From an uncultured Clostridiaceae bacterium (lineage in GTDB: Bacteria > Bacillota > Clostridia > TANB77 > CAG-508): 64,000 nucleotides of DNA. Under the pieces are notes generated by a model. The model saw only the letters and a list, made by a program, of their open reading frames with translations. It ran no database searches and was not told the DNA's origin. The stretch lies in assembly GCA_947577025.1 (NCBI GenBank), contig CANPTO010000014.1, forward strand, positions 1-64,000, given 5' to 3'. Positions 53,671 to 62,103 of this stretch are shown piece after piece (position 1 is the first letter of the stretch; the number at the start of each line of letters is the position of its first letter). Both the position numbers and the translations under genes were made by a program.

Positions 53671-53707
53671 AAAAAATCTCAAGTTATATTATAGCTTGGG
53701 GTTTTTT
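53671..53707 (+). terminator. Terminator after the gene at 53041
   Basis: AAAAAATCTCAAGTTAT pairs with ATAGCTTGGGGTTTTTT. Confidence 0.7.
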
Positions 53708-53883
53708 ATATTATAAAAAATAATATTACAAATCGAAATCTTAAAATTATAAAGAGACATAACCGTATAAAAATAAAACGAAAATGTAAAGTAGCTATAA
53801 ACAAATTATTAATATTTTCTAAATAATATACTACAAACAAAACACTTATGATATAATGCAATAAAGTGAAAGGGGATAAGCAA

Positions 53884-56125
53884 ATGTTAAAATTAAAAGA
53901 TGTATCAAAGTTTTACTACAATAAAGGTTTAATATCAACAGGTTTTACAAAAATAAATTTAGAGCTAAAAATGGGTGAATTTGTAGTAATTACGGGTGAA
54001 TCAGGTAGTGGAAAAAGTACGCTTTTAAATGTTCTTTCTGGTTTAGATAGTTACGAAGAAGGAGAAATGTATATAAATGGCGAAGAAACTAGCCACTATA
54101 CAGAAAAAGATTTTGAAGATTATAGGAGAAAATATATAGCAAATATATTTCAAAGTTTTAACCTTATAAATAGTTACACAGTATACCAAAATGTAGAACT
54201 TGTACTATTACTAAATGGGTATAAAAGAAAACAAGTAAAGAAAAAAGTGCTAGAAATGATAGATAAAGTTGGACTTACAGAATTCAAAAATACAAAAGTA
54301 TCAAAACTATCAGGAGGTCAAAAACAAAGAGTAGCAATAGCAAGAGCAATGGTTAAAGAAACCCCAATAATAGTAGCAGATGAGCCAACAGGAAATCTAG
54401 ATACTAAATCAAGTAAAGATGTAATAGAACTACTAAAAAAAGTAGCAAAAGATAAATTAGTAATAGTAGTAACACACAACTTAGAACAAGTAGAAGAATA
54501 TGCCACAAGAATTATAAAAATGCATGATGGAAGAATAATAGAAAATAAAACTATAAAAGAAGCAAAAGAAGTAGAAAATATACAAACAAGTAAATATAAC
54601 AAAATAACAATAGGAAACAAATACAGATTAGGAACAAGAAACACATTTAATATAGTAACAAAATTCTTGCTTCTATTTGCAGTATTCTTATTTATAAGTG
54701 CGGCGCTACTTAGCGAATATGCAAGTTTTGAACAAACAGAATATGAAACAAATAAACTAGGATATAACTACTATTTTAGAAACCTATCAGATAATAGAGT
54801 TATAATAAAAAAAGAAGATAAAACAAGTTTCACTAATGAAGACTATAATAAAATATCAAACATAGAAAATGTAGATTATATAATAAATGATGACCTATTA
54901 TTAGACAACGAATTTTGTATAAATAATGAAGAAGACATATACATATATGGAAAAATAAATAATATAAAACAATATAGTGGAACTTTAACACAAGGTAGAA
55001 TGCCACAAGAAGAAAATGAAGTAATACTAAGAATACCACAAGAACATTATCAAGTAAGAAATGGGCTAAATAAAATATTAGAAAAGAACTATACTGTAAG
55101 GGATGATAGTACAGGAGAGAAAAAAGAAGGAATAACCTTAAAAATAGTAGGAATAGAAACATATGATAACAGCACATTTTTAACAGGAGGAATGTGGGAA
55201 GTTAACTTTTATTTAAATGAAAAGATGCTAGAGAATTTCAGAAAGAATATTAACCAAAACTATAGTACAATAAAAAGTTTATTTAATGGCAAATACTATA
55301 CATCACAAATTCGGAAATTCATATTTTAGAATTATGCCAAGTGATAAAGTACAAAAAGGGAAAGCAGTAGTATCAGAAGACTTAAATTACTTATGCTCAA
55401 ATGGAAGAGCAAGAAATAGAGATATACAAATAACAGTACAAAATATATATTATAAAGATGAGCTAAATGTAAAAGTAGCATCAACATATACAAAAAACAC
55501 ATTCACAAAACAAACAGGATACAAAAATTATGATGAATATGCAGGAGCAGTTTTTGTAAATACAGAAGAATATATAAATCTATTTAATAAAGCCCCATAT
55601 CAATCATCAGTATTTGTAAAAGATGAAGAAAAAATGCAAGAAACAATAAACCAATTAAACGAAATAGGAGTTAAAGCAAGACCAATAAAAGAATTTAAAA
55701 TAAATGACAATTTACAAGCAATACAATTTGTAAAAATATTCAAATTAATAGTAACATGTATATTAATTTTTGGTTTATTCTTTATTTCATATTTTATAAT
55801 AAGAATAATATTAAAATCAAGAAACGTATATTTCACAACACTAAGAATGCTAGGAGCAACCACAAAAAATGTAAAGAGAATACTAGATATAGAGCTATTT
55901 ATAAACTCGAGTTTAGCATATATAAGCTTATTAGTATTTATTACATTAGTAAAATATAATATTTTAAATGTAAGCTTTGTAGAGAATTTAATACAATTTT
56001 TAAGCTTAAGAGAATACATACTGATGTATGTAATTTTAATAGTAATGTCAAAGTTAATATCAAGAAGATTTGCTAAAAAGATATTCAAAAAATCAGCAAT
56101 AAAAACGTATAATGAAGAGGTATAA
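53884..56125 (+). CDS. MacB-like ABC protein (ATPase plus FtsX-type permease), split by a +1 shift at CGG
   Basis: The N-terminal ATPase has Walker A GESGSGKST (about residue 37), signature LSGGQKQR and Walker B IIVADEPTGNLD. A membrane helix follows near residue 260, then a long outside domain. At CGG 55312-55314 the straight frame ends (IRKFIF, stop 55327-55329). Skipping C55312 joins KYYTSQI to GNSYFRIMPSDKV and continues to three C-terminal helices with the FtsX-type cytoplasmic loop (TLRMLGATTKNVKRI), stopping at 56125. The joined product is about 746 residues and has the same architecture as the next gene (820 residues), so one protein is expected. The ribosome site is AAAGGGG, and ATG 53884 is preferred over GTG 53866. 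Substrate unknown; relatives export peptides or resist antimicrobial peptides. Confidence 0.88.
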
Positions 56126-56285
56126 AAGTGGAAATCCAAAAAAGTAGGAGCGATTGTTCGACTGTTAGCGAATTGCAGATAAGTTATGCTTTAACACAAT
56201 CGCTCGCACTTCGAAGGAACTACCTAAGTGAATAATGAATAGTGAATAGTGAAGAGTGAATAATACACGCTTCGCGTGAAGGAGA
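56126..56285 (+). repeat. Composite intergenic repeat (families C and D) ending in hairpin plus ribosome site
   Basis: GTAGGAGCGATTGTTCG pairs loosely with CACAATCGCTCGC. Then CTTCGAAGGAA and degenerate GAATAATGAATAGTGAA units follow, and finally ACACGC-TTCG-CGTG-AAGGAG, which serves the next gene. The same order of parts occurs at 2252-2345, and the same 3' module at 23664-23684. Confidence 0.72.
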
Positions 56286-56290
56286 CAAAT

Positions 56291-58753
56291 ATGATAAAAA
56301 TAGAAAATGTAAATAAATATTTTAATAGACATAAAAGAAATGAAATACATGTTATAAATAATACATCTCTTGAATTTGGCGAAAATGGATTAATCGCATT
56401 ACTTGGCAAGTCTGGAAGCGGAAAAACCACACTGCTAAATAGTATAGGTGGGTTAGACAAAATAAATAAAGGTAAAATATATATTAATGGTAAAAAAATA
56501 ACAAAGAAAACAAGTGGAAAAATAGATAAAATAAGAAATTTAAATATAGGGTACATCTTCCAAGATTATAAACTAATAGACAATATGACAGTATACGAAA
56601 ATGTAGCACTAACATTAAAAATGATAGGAATAAAAGACAAAAAGGAAATAAAAACAAGAGTAGACTATGTACTTGAAAGTGTAAACATGTACCGCTATAG
56701 AAATAGGCTAGCAAGTATGCTATCAGGAGGAGAAAGGCAAAGAGTAGGAATAGCAAGAGCAATAGCAAAAAATCCAAATATAATAATAGCAGACGAACCT
56801 ACAGGGAACCTAGACAGTAAAAATTCATTAGAAATAATGAATATAATAAAAGCAATATCAAAAGATAGACTAGTAATATTAGTAACCCATGAAGTAGAAC
56901 TTGCAAAATTTTATGCATCAAGAATAATAGAAATTCAAGATGGAACAGTAGTAAAAGACTATGAAAATACAGAAGAAAAAGACTTAGACTATAGAATAGA
57001 CAACAAATTTTACCTAAAAGACTTTAAAAAACATGAAAATATAAATAAAGAAAATATAAATTTAGACATATATTCAGAAAAGGAAGAAAATGATTTAGAC
57101 ATAAAAGTTATAATAAAAAATGGAAATGTATATATAAAATCGAACTTACAAAAAGTAGAAGTAATAGATGAAGATTCAAGTATAGAGCTTATAGATGATA
57201 ACTATAAAAAGATAGATAAAACTATATATCAAGAATATAATTACAATTTAAAAGATATAATAAATCCAAACATAAAGCAAAAATACAGCTCAATATATAG
57301 TGTGCCAAAATCTATAATAAAAGGTTTTAAAAAAATTGCAAACTATTCAATACTAAAGAAAATATTATTAGTAGGTTTTTTCATATCAGCAATGTTTATA
57401 GTATATGCAATAAGTAATATTACAGGAACACTAAATATAAAAGATGAAGACTTTATAAGCAGAAACAAAAACTACTTAGAAATACAACTGCCAAATATAA
57501 AAGTAGAAAACTTTTTAGAATATGAAAAACAAGAAGCAATAAACTACATATTACCAACCGACCTAAATGTAAGCTTTAATTTAAACTTTGATGAATATTA
57601 TCAAACAAGCAAAATGAGTGCACAGCTTAATGGTTCACTATCAAGTATAAATATGATAAATGAGGCAAATATAGTAAGTGGAAGACTTGCACAAAACGAG
57701 TACGAAATAGTAATAGACAAAATGACAGTAGACAAAATGCTAAATGAAGGAATGAGCCAAGCAAGACATGCAGGAATAAAAAGTGCAGAGCAATTATTAG
57801 AAAAATTAGTAACAAGAAAAAACATGAAACCATTTAAAATAGTTGGAATAGTAGATATGCATAGCCCATCAATATATGCATATGAAAGTAATTTTATAAA
57901 TATATTAAGTAACTCTAGCTCACCAGCAAGCAATGGCATGACAATGATAATTGGAGAAGACCAAACTCAAAACAGTGAAGAAGGAAGTATAGTAAACTAC
58001 AAGTTAAAAGAAGAAAATATAGTTCTAAAAAAAGGAAGACTTCCAGTAAATGATTATGAAACAATAGTAAATATAAGTAACCAATATAATATGAAATTAA
58101 ACAAAAAAATAAAAGTAAAGGTAAATGACGTAGAGCTTACAGTAGTAGGATATTATGAAAGTAGTAAAGGCGAAAATGCATATTTAGTAAATGAAAATAC
58201 AACAAAATACAAACTAATTTCAGAAAGTCAAAACCTTACAATATATGCAAAAGATAATAACAAAGTAATAGAAAACTTTGATAAAAACTATAATTTATAT
58301 GTAGAAAATTCATATGAAAAAGCAAAACAAGAATACTTAAAAGAGCAAAGAACATCAATAAATAGTAGTATAATATTTGCAAGTATAATATTAACAATAT
58401 CATTAATAGAAATATACCTAATAATGAGATCATCATTCTTATCAAGAATAAAAGAAGTAGGAATATTAAGAGCTATAGGAGTAAAGAAAAAAGATATATA
58501 TAAGATGTTTGTAGGTGAAATCATTGCAATAACATCAACTGCAAGTATGTTAGGGGTAGCATTAATGAGTTACATACTAAATAGCCTAAGCAAAGTGCCA
58601 TACATGTCAAAAATGTTTATAATAAATTCAAAAGTAGTAGGAGCAAGTATAATACTAATATTTACATTTAATATACTAGTTGGATTACTGCCATTATTTA
58701 GAGTATTAAGAAAAACACCAGCACAAATACTTTCAAGACATGACTTAGAATAA
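56291..58753 (+). CDS. MacB-like ABC protein (fused ATPase and permease)
   Basis: 820 residues. ATPase: IKIENVNKYFNRHKRNEIHV, Walker A GKSGSGKTT (about 41-49), signature LSGGERQR, Walker B IIIADEPTGNLD and LVTHEVELAKFYA. Permease: first helix near residue 360, outside domain, then three C-terminal helices with LRAIGVKKKDIYKMF and the terminal KTPAQILSRHDLE. It is an intact paralogue of the broken gene just upstream and the two may form a heterodimer. The ATG at 56291 takes its ribosome site from a repeat module. Class: MacB/BceAB-like exporters; substrate unknown. Confidence 0.9.
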   Translation: MIKIENVNKYFNRHKRNEIHVINNTSLEFGENGLIALLGKSGSGKTTLLNSIGGLDKINKGKIYINGKKITKKTSGKIDKIRNLNIGYIFQDYKLIDNMTVYENVALTLKMIGIKDKKEIKTRVDYVLESVNMYRYRNRLASMLSGGERQRVGIARAIAKNPNIIIADEPTGNLDSKNSLEIMNIIKAISKDRLVILVTHEVELAKFYASRIIEIQDGTVVKDYENTEEKDLDYRIDNKFYLKDFKKHENINKENINLDIYSEKEENDLDIKVIIKNGNVYIKSNLQKVEVIDEDSSIELIDDNYKKIDKTIYQEYNYNLKDIINPNIKQKYSSIYSVPKSIIKGFKKIANYSILKKILLVGFFISAMFIVYAISNITGTLNIKDEDFISRNKNYLEIQLPNIKVENFLEYEKQEAINYILPTDLNVSFNLNFDEYYQTSKMSAQLNGSLSSINMINEANIVSGRLAQNEYEIVIDKMTVDKMLNEGMSQARHAGIKSAEQLLEKLVTRKNMKPFKIVGIVDMHSPSIYAYESNFINILSNSSSPASNGMTMIIGEDQTQNSEEGSIVNYKLKEENIVLKKGRLPVNDYETIVNISNQYNMKLNKKIKVKVNDVELTVVGYYESSKGENAYLVNENTTKYKLISESQNLTIYAKDNNKVIENFDKNYNLYVENSYEKAKQEYLKEQRTSINSSIIFASIILTISLIEIYLIMRSSFLSRIKEVGILRAIGVKKKDIYKMFVGEIIAITSTASMLGVALMSYILNSLSKVPYMSKMFIINSKVVGASIILIFTFNILVGLLPLFRVLRKTPAQILSRHDLE

Positions 58754-58788
58754 TAAAATTTAAAATGAATAAAATAATAATATAAATA

Positions 58789-58817
58789 TTGACGTACGTA
58801 AAAACGTGTGCTAAAAT
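58789..58817 (+). promoter_or_regulatory. Promoter of the YefM/YoeB-like operon with ACGT repeats
   Basis: TTGACG (58789-58794) and TAAAAT (58812-58817), spacing 17. The spacer contains ACGTACGT and a second ACGT, plausible antitoxin-binding sites. Confidence 0.6.
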
Positions 58818-58836
58818 GATGTTAGGGGGTGTTATT

Positions 58837-59085
58837 ATGACTAATACAAATATAACAAACTTTAGAAAAGATATATATGAATTATTAGAACAAACTATAA
58901 AGTATAATGAACCGATAAATATTTCAACAAAAAATGGAAATGCAGTTGTTTTATCAGAAGAAGATTATAATAATTTAATAGAAACATTGTATATTTCCTC
59001 TATACCACATTTAAAACAAGATATAATTAAAGGATTAGAAGAGAAACTAGAAGACTGTATAAGCGAAGAAGAGGTGGAATGGTAG
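58837..59085 (+). CDS. YefM/Phd-like antitoxin
   Basis: 82 residues. The N-terminal DNA-binding part (TNITNFRKDIYELLEQTIKY) is followed by NEPINISTKNGNAVVLSEEDYNNLIETLYI, the classic Phd/YefM segment, and an acidic C-terminus that would wrap the toxin (LEEKLEDCISEEEVEW). ATG 58837 follows TAGGGGGTGTTATT; a reading frame start at 58789 lies in the promoter. The stop overlaps the toxin start by seven bases, so the genes are coupled. The pair should repress its own promoter. Confidence 0.9.
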   Translation: MTNTNITNFRKDIYELLEQTIKYNEPINISTKNGNAVVLSEEDYNNLIETLYISSIPHLKQDIIKGLEEKLEDCISEEEVEW

Positions 59086-59351
59086 TGTACAAAATAGTAT
59101 ATACAAAACAAGTAATAAAAGATATACCAAAAATAAAATCAATTGGGTTAAGTAAAAAAACTCAAAGATTAATTAAAGTAATAAAAGAAAATCCATATAA
59201 AAACCCACCATCATATGAAAAATTAGTTGGAGATTTACAAGGTGCATACTCAAGGAGAATAAATATACAACATAGGTTAGTGTACCAAGTGTATGAAGAG
59301 GAGAAAATTGTTAAGATAATTAGTATATGGTCACATTATGAAAAAGTATAA
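59079..59351 (+). CDS. YoeB/Txe-like mRNA interferase toxin
   Basis: 90 residues. RelE-fold ribosome-dependent nuclease: YKIVYTKQVIKDIPKIKSIGL, NPYKNPPSYEKLVGDLQGAYSRRINIQHRLVYQV, and the terminal IISIWSHYEKV, whose Glu, Arg, His and Tyr positions match YoeB catalysis. The start codon is probably the ATG at 59079 inside the antitoxin stop. It is directly followed by a very long perfect inverted repeat. Identification firm at family level. Confidence 0.9.
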   Translation: MVVYKIVYTKQVIKDIPKIKSIGLSKKTQRLIKVIKENPYKNPPSYEKLVGDLQGAYSRRINIQHRLVYQVYEEEKIVKIISIWSHYEKV

Positions 59352-59358
59352 TTAATAA

Positions 59359-59464
59359 GAGGAAAGATTTGGGACGTGTCTAAAAATCTACAAACATCAA
59401 ATAACTTTTTATATTTTAGTTCTATATGTTTGTAAATTTTTAGACACGTCCCAAATCTTTCCTC
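59359..59464. repeat. 39-base inverted repeat (MITE-like hairpin)
   Basis: The left arm (59359-59397) begins GAGGAAAGATTTGGGACGTG and is the reverse complement of the right arm (59426-59464) at 38 of 39 positions. The loop is 28 bases. No terminator T-run follows the right arm, and no coding sequence lies inside. The GGGACGTGTC core recalls family A repeats. Confidence 0.85.
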
Positions 59465-59535
59465 TTTACATCCCTTGACTAACTTAAATTTAATGATATA
59501 ATTCTAAATATATAAAATAAAATAGGAAGAAAGAA

Positions 59536-60822
59536 ATGGCAAAAAAATATTTAGAAAAGGATGTTTTGCAAGCATGTATGGAAAGGCTAGAAGTAATTTT
59601 AACTGAATTTGACAATGTATATTTTAGTGTTAGTGGAGGAAAAGATAGTTCAGTTATGGTACAATTAGCAAACATGGTTGCACAAAAATTAAACAAGAAA
59701 TTTGATGTACTTTTTATAGACTTAGAAGCCCAATACAAAAACACAATAGAGCATATAGAAGAAGTAAAAGAATTATCTCAAATAAGAAATTTTTACCACA
59801 TAGCCCTTCCAATGGCACTTAGAAATGCGGTATCAGTACTACAACCCAAATGGATATGTTGGGAAGAAGAAAGCAAAGACCTATGGGTAAGGGAATTACC
59901 AAAAGACTCAATAAACATACACAATTGTCCATTTGAGTGGTTTAAAAAAGGAGAAGAATTTGAAGATTTCATAATACAATTTGCAGACTGGTACCAAAAA
60001 AAGTATAAAAGTAAAGTTGCATGTGGAATAGGAATAAGAACAGATGAAAGTTTAAACAGGTTTAGAACAATAGCATTTCAAGATAAAAAAATAACATATA
60101 AAAATTATAATTGGACAACAAAAATAAAAGTAAACGAAAAACATATAGAGGTATATAACTTTTACCCAATATATGACTGGAAAGTAGAAGACATATGGGG
60201 AGCAGTAAGCATACTTGATTTAAAATTTAACTATATATATGAGCTAATGTATAAAAATGGCTTAAGTATATATGAGCAAAGGTTATGCCAACCATATGGC
60301 GATGACCAAAGAAATGGCTTAAACCAATTTAAAGCATTAGAATATGAAACATGGGGGAAAGTGTTAAATAGAGTAAATGGAGTAAATTTTGGAAACATAT
60401 ATTGTAAAACAACTGCGTTAGGAAATATAAAGTCAAGTAAACCTGCGTTTATGACATGGGAAGAATATGCAGTATTTTTATTAGAAAGTATAGGAATATA
60501 TAATAGAGATTTAATGCTACACTATTACAAAAAAATAAAAAAATTTATGATATGGTATAAAAACAAATATGGAGTGCAAACAAAAGACATACCAGAAACT
60601 GCAGAATGCAAATTGGAAAACCAAAAAAAAGCAATATCTTGGAGGAGAATAGCAAGAGCAATAGAAAAAAATGACTTCTATTTACGAAGGCTATCCTTTG
60701 GACAAACAAAGTCAGACGACAAAGAATTGCAAAGGTTAATACATAAATGGGATAATTTACTAAATAGAAATACCAAAACAGACGATAAAGGACTAATAAA
60801 AATAATAGAAGAACAAAAATAG
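59536..60822 (+). CDS. IbrA-like PAPS-reductase-family protein (DUF3440)
   Basis: 428 residues. Adenylyl-binding PP-loop SVSGGKDSSVMVQLANM (SGGKDSS at residues 33-39), then a large family-specific extension with CPFEWFKKGEEFEDFI, GIGIRTDESLNRF, YPIYDWKVEDIWGA, LCQPYGDDQRNGL and a final DUF3440 segment. IbrA acts with the ParB-like IbrB, encoded two genes downstream, in E. coli as a regulator of Ig-binding proteins; in other bacteria the pair sits in mobile DNA. Real function uncertain. ATG 59536 follows AGGAAGAAAGAA. Confidence 0.88.
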   Translation: MAKKYLEKDVLQACMERLEVILTEFDNVYFSVSGGKDSSVMVQLANMVAQKLNKKFDVLFIDLEAQYKNTIEHIEEVKELSQIRNFYHIALPMALRNAVSVLQPKWICWEEESKDLWVRELPKDSINIHNCPFEWFKKGEEFEDFIIQFADWYQKKYKSKVACGIGIRTDESLNRFRTIAFQDKKITYKNYNWTTKIKVNEKHIEVYNFYPIYDWKVEDIWGAVSILDLKFNYIYELMYKNGLSIYEQRLCQPYGDDQRNGLNQFKALEYETWGKVLNRVNGVNFGNIYCKTTALGNIKSSKPAFMTWEEYAVFLLESIGIYNRDLMLHYYKKIKKFMIWYKNKYGVQTKDIPETAECKLENQKKAISWRRIARAIEKNDFYLRRLSFGQTKSDDKELQRLIHKWDNLLNRNTKTDDKGLIKIIEEQK

Positions 60823-60836
60823 AAAGAGGAAAAAAT

Positions 60837-61196
60837 ATGGTAATAAAAATGAATAACAAAAGTGAAAAATTTTATGAATATATGGGAAAAATATTTGGCT
60901 CAAGACTAATACAAAATCAAACAAATGATAGAATATATGATGACGATAATAAAATATGGTATATATATTTAGAGGAAGAGAAAGTAGTTGCATTTGTTTC
61001 TATAAGTAATAATATAATAAAGAATATATATACAACAAAAAGTAAATACTTAAAAGAAGTATTAGAAGAAATAAAAAAGGAAAATAAAATAACATTTAGT
61101 ACAGTTACTAATATATATGAAAAATTATATACAGAAGTGGGTTTTAAAGTAAATAAAACAGAAAACCTAAAAAATTTTGTAATACTATCAGCGTAA
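60837..61196 (+). CDS. Small GNAT-like protein in the IbrAB operon
   Basis: 119 residues. The order of strands and helices (WYIYLEEEKVVAFVSISNNII, YLKEVLEEIKKEN, NIYEKLYTEVGFKV) is GNAT-like, and the YEKLYTEVGFKV segment resembles the acceptor-side motif. The assignment is inferred. It starts 15 bases after ibrA-like with AGAGGAAAAAAT and precedes the ibrB-like gene, so the three genes form one transcript. Confidence 0.5.
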   Translation: MVIKMNNKSEKFYEYMGKIFGSRLIQNQTNDRIYDDDNKIWYIYLEEEKVVAFVSISNNIIKNIYTTKSKYLKEVLEEIKKENKITFSTVTNIYEKLYTEVGFKVNKTENLKNFVILSA

Positions 61197-61234
61197 AAAG
61201 ACATATAAAGCTTCTAAAAAAGAAAGGACAAATA

Positions 61235-61768
61235 ATGAAAGAAATAGAATTTCCAGTATTAAATGTAAAAATGGTAGATATAGAAAAAATAGTAGCAAAT
61301 GATTATAATCCAAACAAAGTCGCACCACCAGAAATGGAATTACTAAAGCATTCAATAGAAGAAGATGGATATACACAGCCAATAGTAACATATTATGATA
61401 AAGAAAATGACAAATATATAGTAATAGATGGATTTCATAGATATAGATGTGCAAAAGAATTTTTTCACTTAAAACAAATACCAATAGTAACAATAGAAAA
61501 AGATCTAGAAAACCGTATGGCAAGTACAATAAGACATAATAGAGCCAGAGGAACACATCAAATAATAGATATGTCACATATAGTTTTGACTTTAACAGAT
61601 ATAGGATGGAATGAAAAGCAAATTTCAAAACATTTAGGAATGGAGCTAGACGAAATAATAAGACTAAAACAAATAACAGGATTAAAAGAAATGTTTGCAA
61701 ACCATGTATTTAGCAAATCTTGGGAAGAGTTTGACGAAAAAATCAGAAAAGAAGCTAATAATAATTAA
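61235..61768 (+). CDS. IbrB-like ParB N-terminal domain protein
   Basis: 177 residues. ParB/Srx-type nucleotide-binding domain: VANDYNPNKVAPPEMELLKHSI, TQPIVTYYDKENDKYIVIDGFHRYRCAKEF, then MASTIRHNRARGTHQIIDMSHIVLTL and a helix-turn-helix-like end (NEKQISKHLGMELDEIIRLKQI). It matches IbrB and related partners of IbrA-like proteins. The enzymatic activity is unproven; ParB domains bind or hydrolyse CTP. The ribosome site is AGAAAGGACAAATA. Confidence 0.88.
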   Translation: MKEIEFPVLNVKMVDIEKIVANDYNPNKVAPPEMELLKHSIEEDGYTQPIVTYYDKENDKYIVIDGFHRYRCAKEFFHLKQIPIVTIEKDLENRMASTIRHNRARGTHQIIDMSHIVLTLTDIGWNEKQISKHLGMELDEIIRLKQITGLKEMFANHVFSKSWEEFDEKIRKEANNN

Positions 61769-61794
61769 AAAAATGAGCACACTATAAACAAATG

Positions 61795-61853
61795 GAAGAT
61801 GGAGGTCGGAAGATAGAAGTCAGAGGTCGTGACCTCCGACTTCCCATTTCGAG
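61795..61853 (+). repeat. Intergenic repeat family E, copy 4
   Basis: Purine arm GATGGAGGTCGGAAGATAG then AAGTCAGAGGTC, immediately followed by GACCTCCGACTTCCC, so GTCAGAGGTC/GACCTCCGAC pair closely. It ends 8 bases before the GAAAGGAAGG ribosome site of the next gene. Confidence 0.7.
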
Positions 61854-61870
61854 AAAGGAAGGATTATAGT

Positions 61871-62038
61871 ATGGAAACTAATCAAAAAATAAATTGTACA
61901 GTATCTAGTTGTAAATACAATAAACGTCAAGAACAAGAATGTTCATTAAAGCAAATAATAGTAACACCAATACAAAATTGTGACACCAAAAAGCCTGATG
62001 AGTCTATGTGTAGTAGTTATAAAAATAATGAATTATAA
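61871..62038 (+). CDS. DUF1540 Cys-rich small protein
   Basis: 55 residues with four Cys in the DUF1540 pattern (NCTVSSCKYNKRQEQECSLKQI, then NCDTKKPDESMC), suggesting a bound metal such as zinc. Such proteins are common in Clostridia, sometimes in tandem, with unknown role. ATG 61871 follows AAAGGAAGGATTATAGT, so the earlier in-frame ATG at 61829 inside the repeat is rejected. Ends before a strong terminator shared with the convergent gene. Confidence 0.85.
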   Translation: METNQKINCTVSSCKYNKRQEQECSLKQIIVTPIQNCDTKKPDESMCSSYKNNEL

Positions 62039-62074
62039 GCGGAAAATATAGTTAATAAACATATTAGTAAACTA

Positions 62075-62103
62075 AAACTAAGGTGCCAATGGCACCTTAG
62101 TTT
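62075..62103. terminator. Bidirectional terminator
   Basis: AAACTAAGGTGCC and GGCACCTTAGTTT form a perfect 13-base stem with a 3-base loop and flanking A and T runs, serving the DUF1540 gene and the minus-strand gene. Confidence 0.85.

Noticed and set aside
58789..58836. Upstream extension of the YefM-like antitoxin
   Set aside because: The extension overlaps a consensus-spaced promoter and lacks a ribosome site; the ATG at 58837 has one.
59359..59464. Ordinary rho-independent terminator for the YoeB-like gene
   Set aside because: The 39-base arms are far longer than needed and no T-run follows, though it may still stop transcription.
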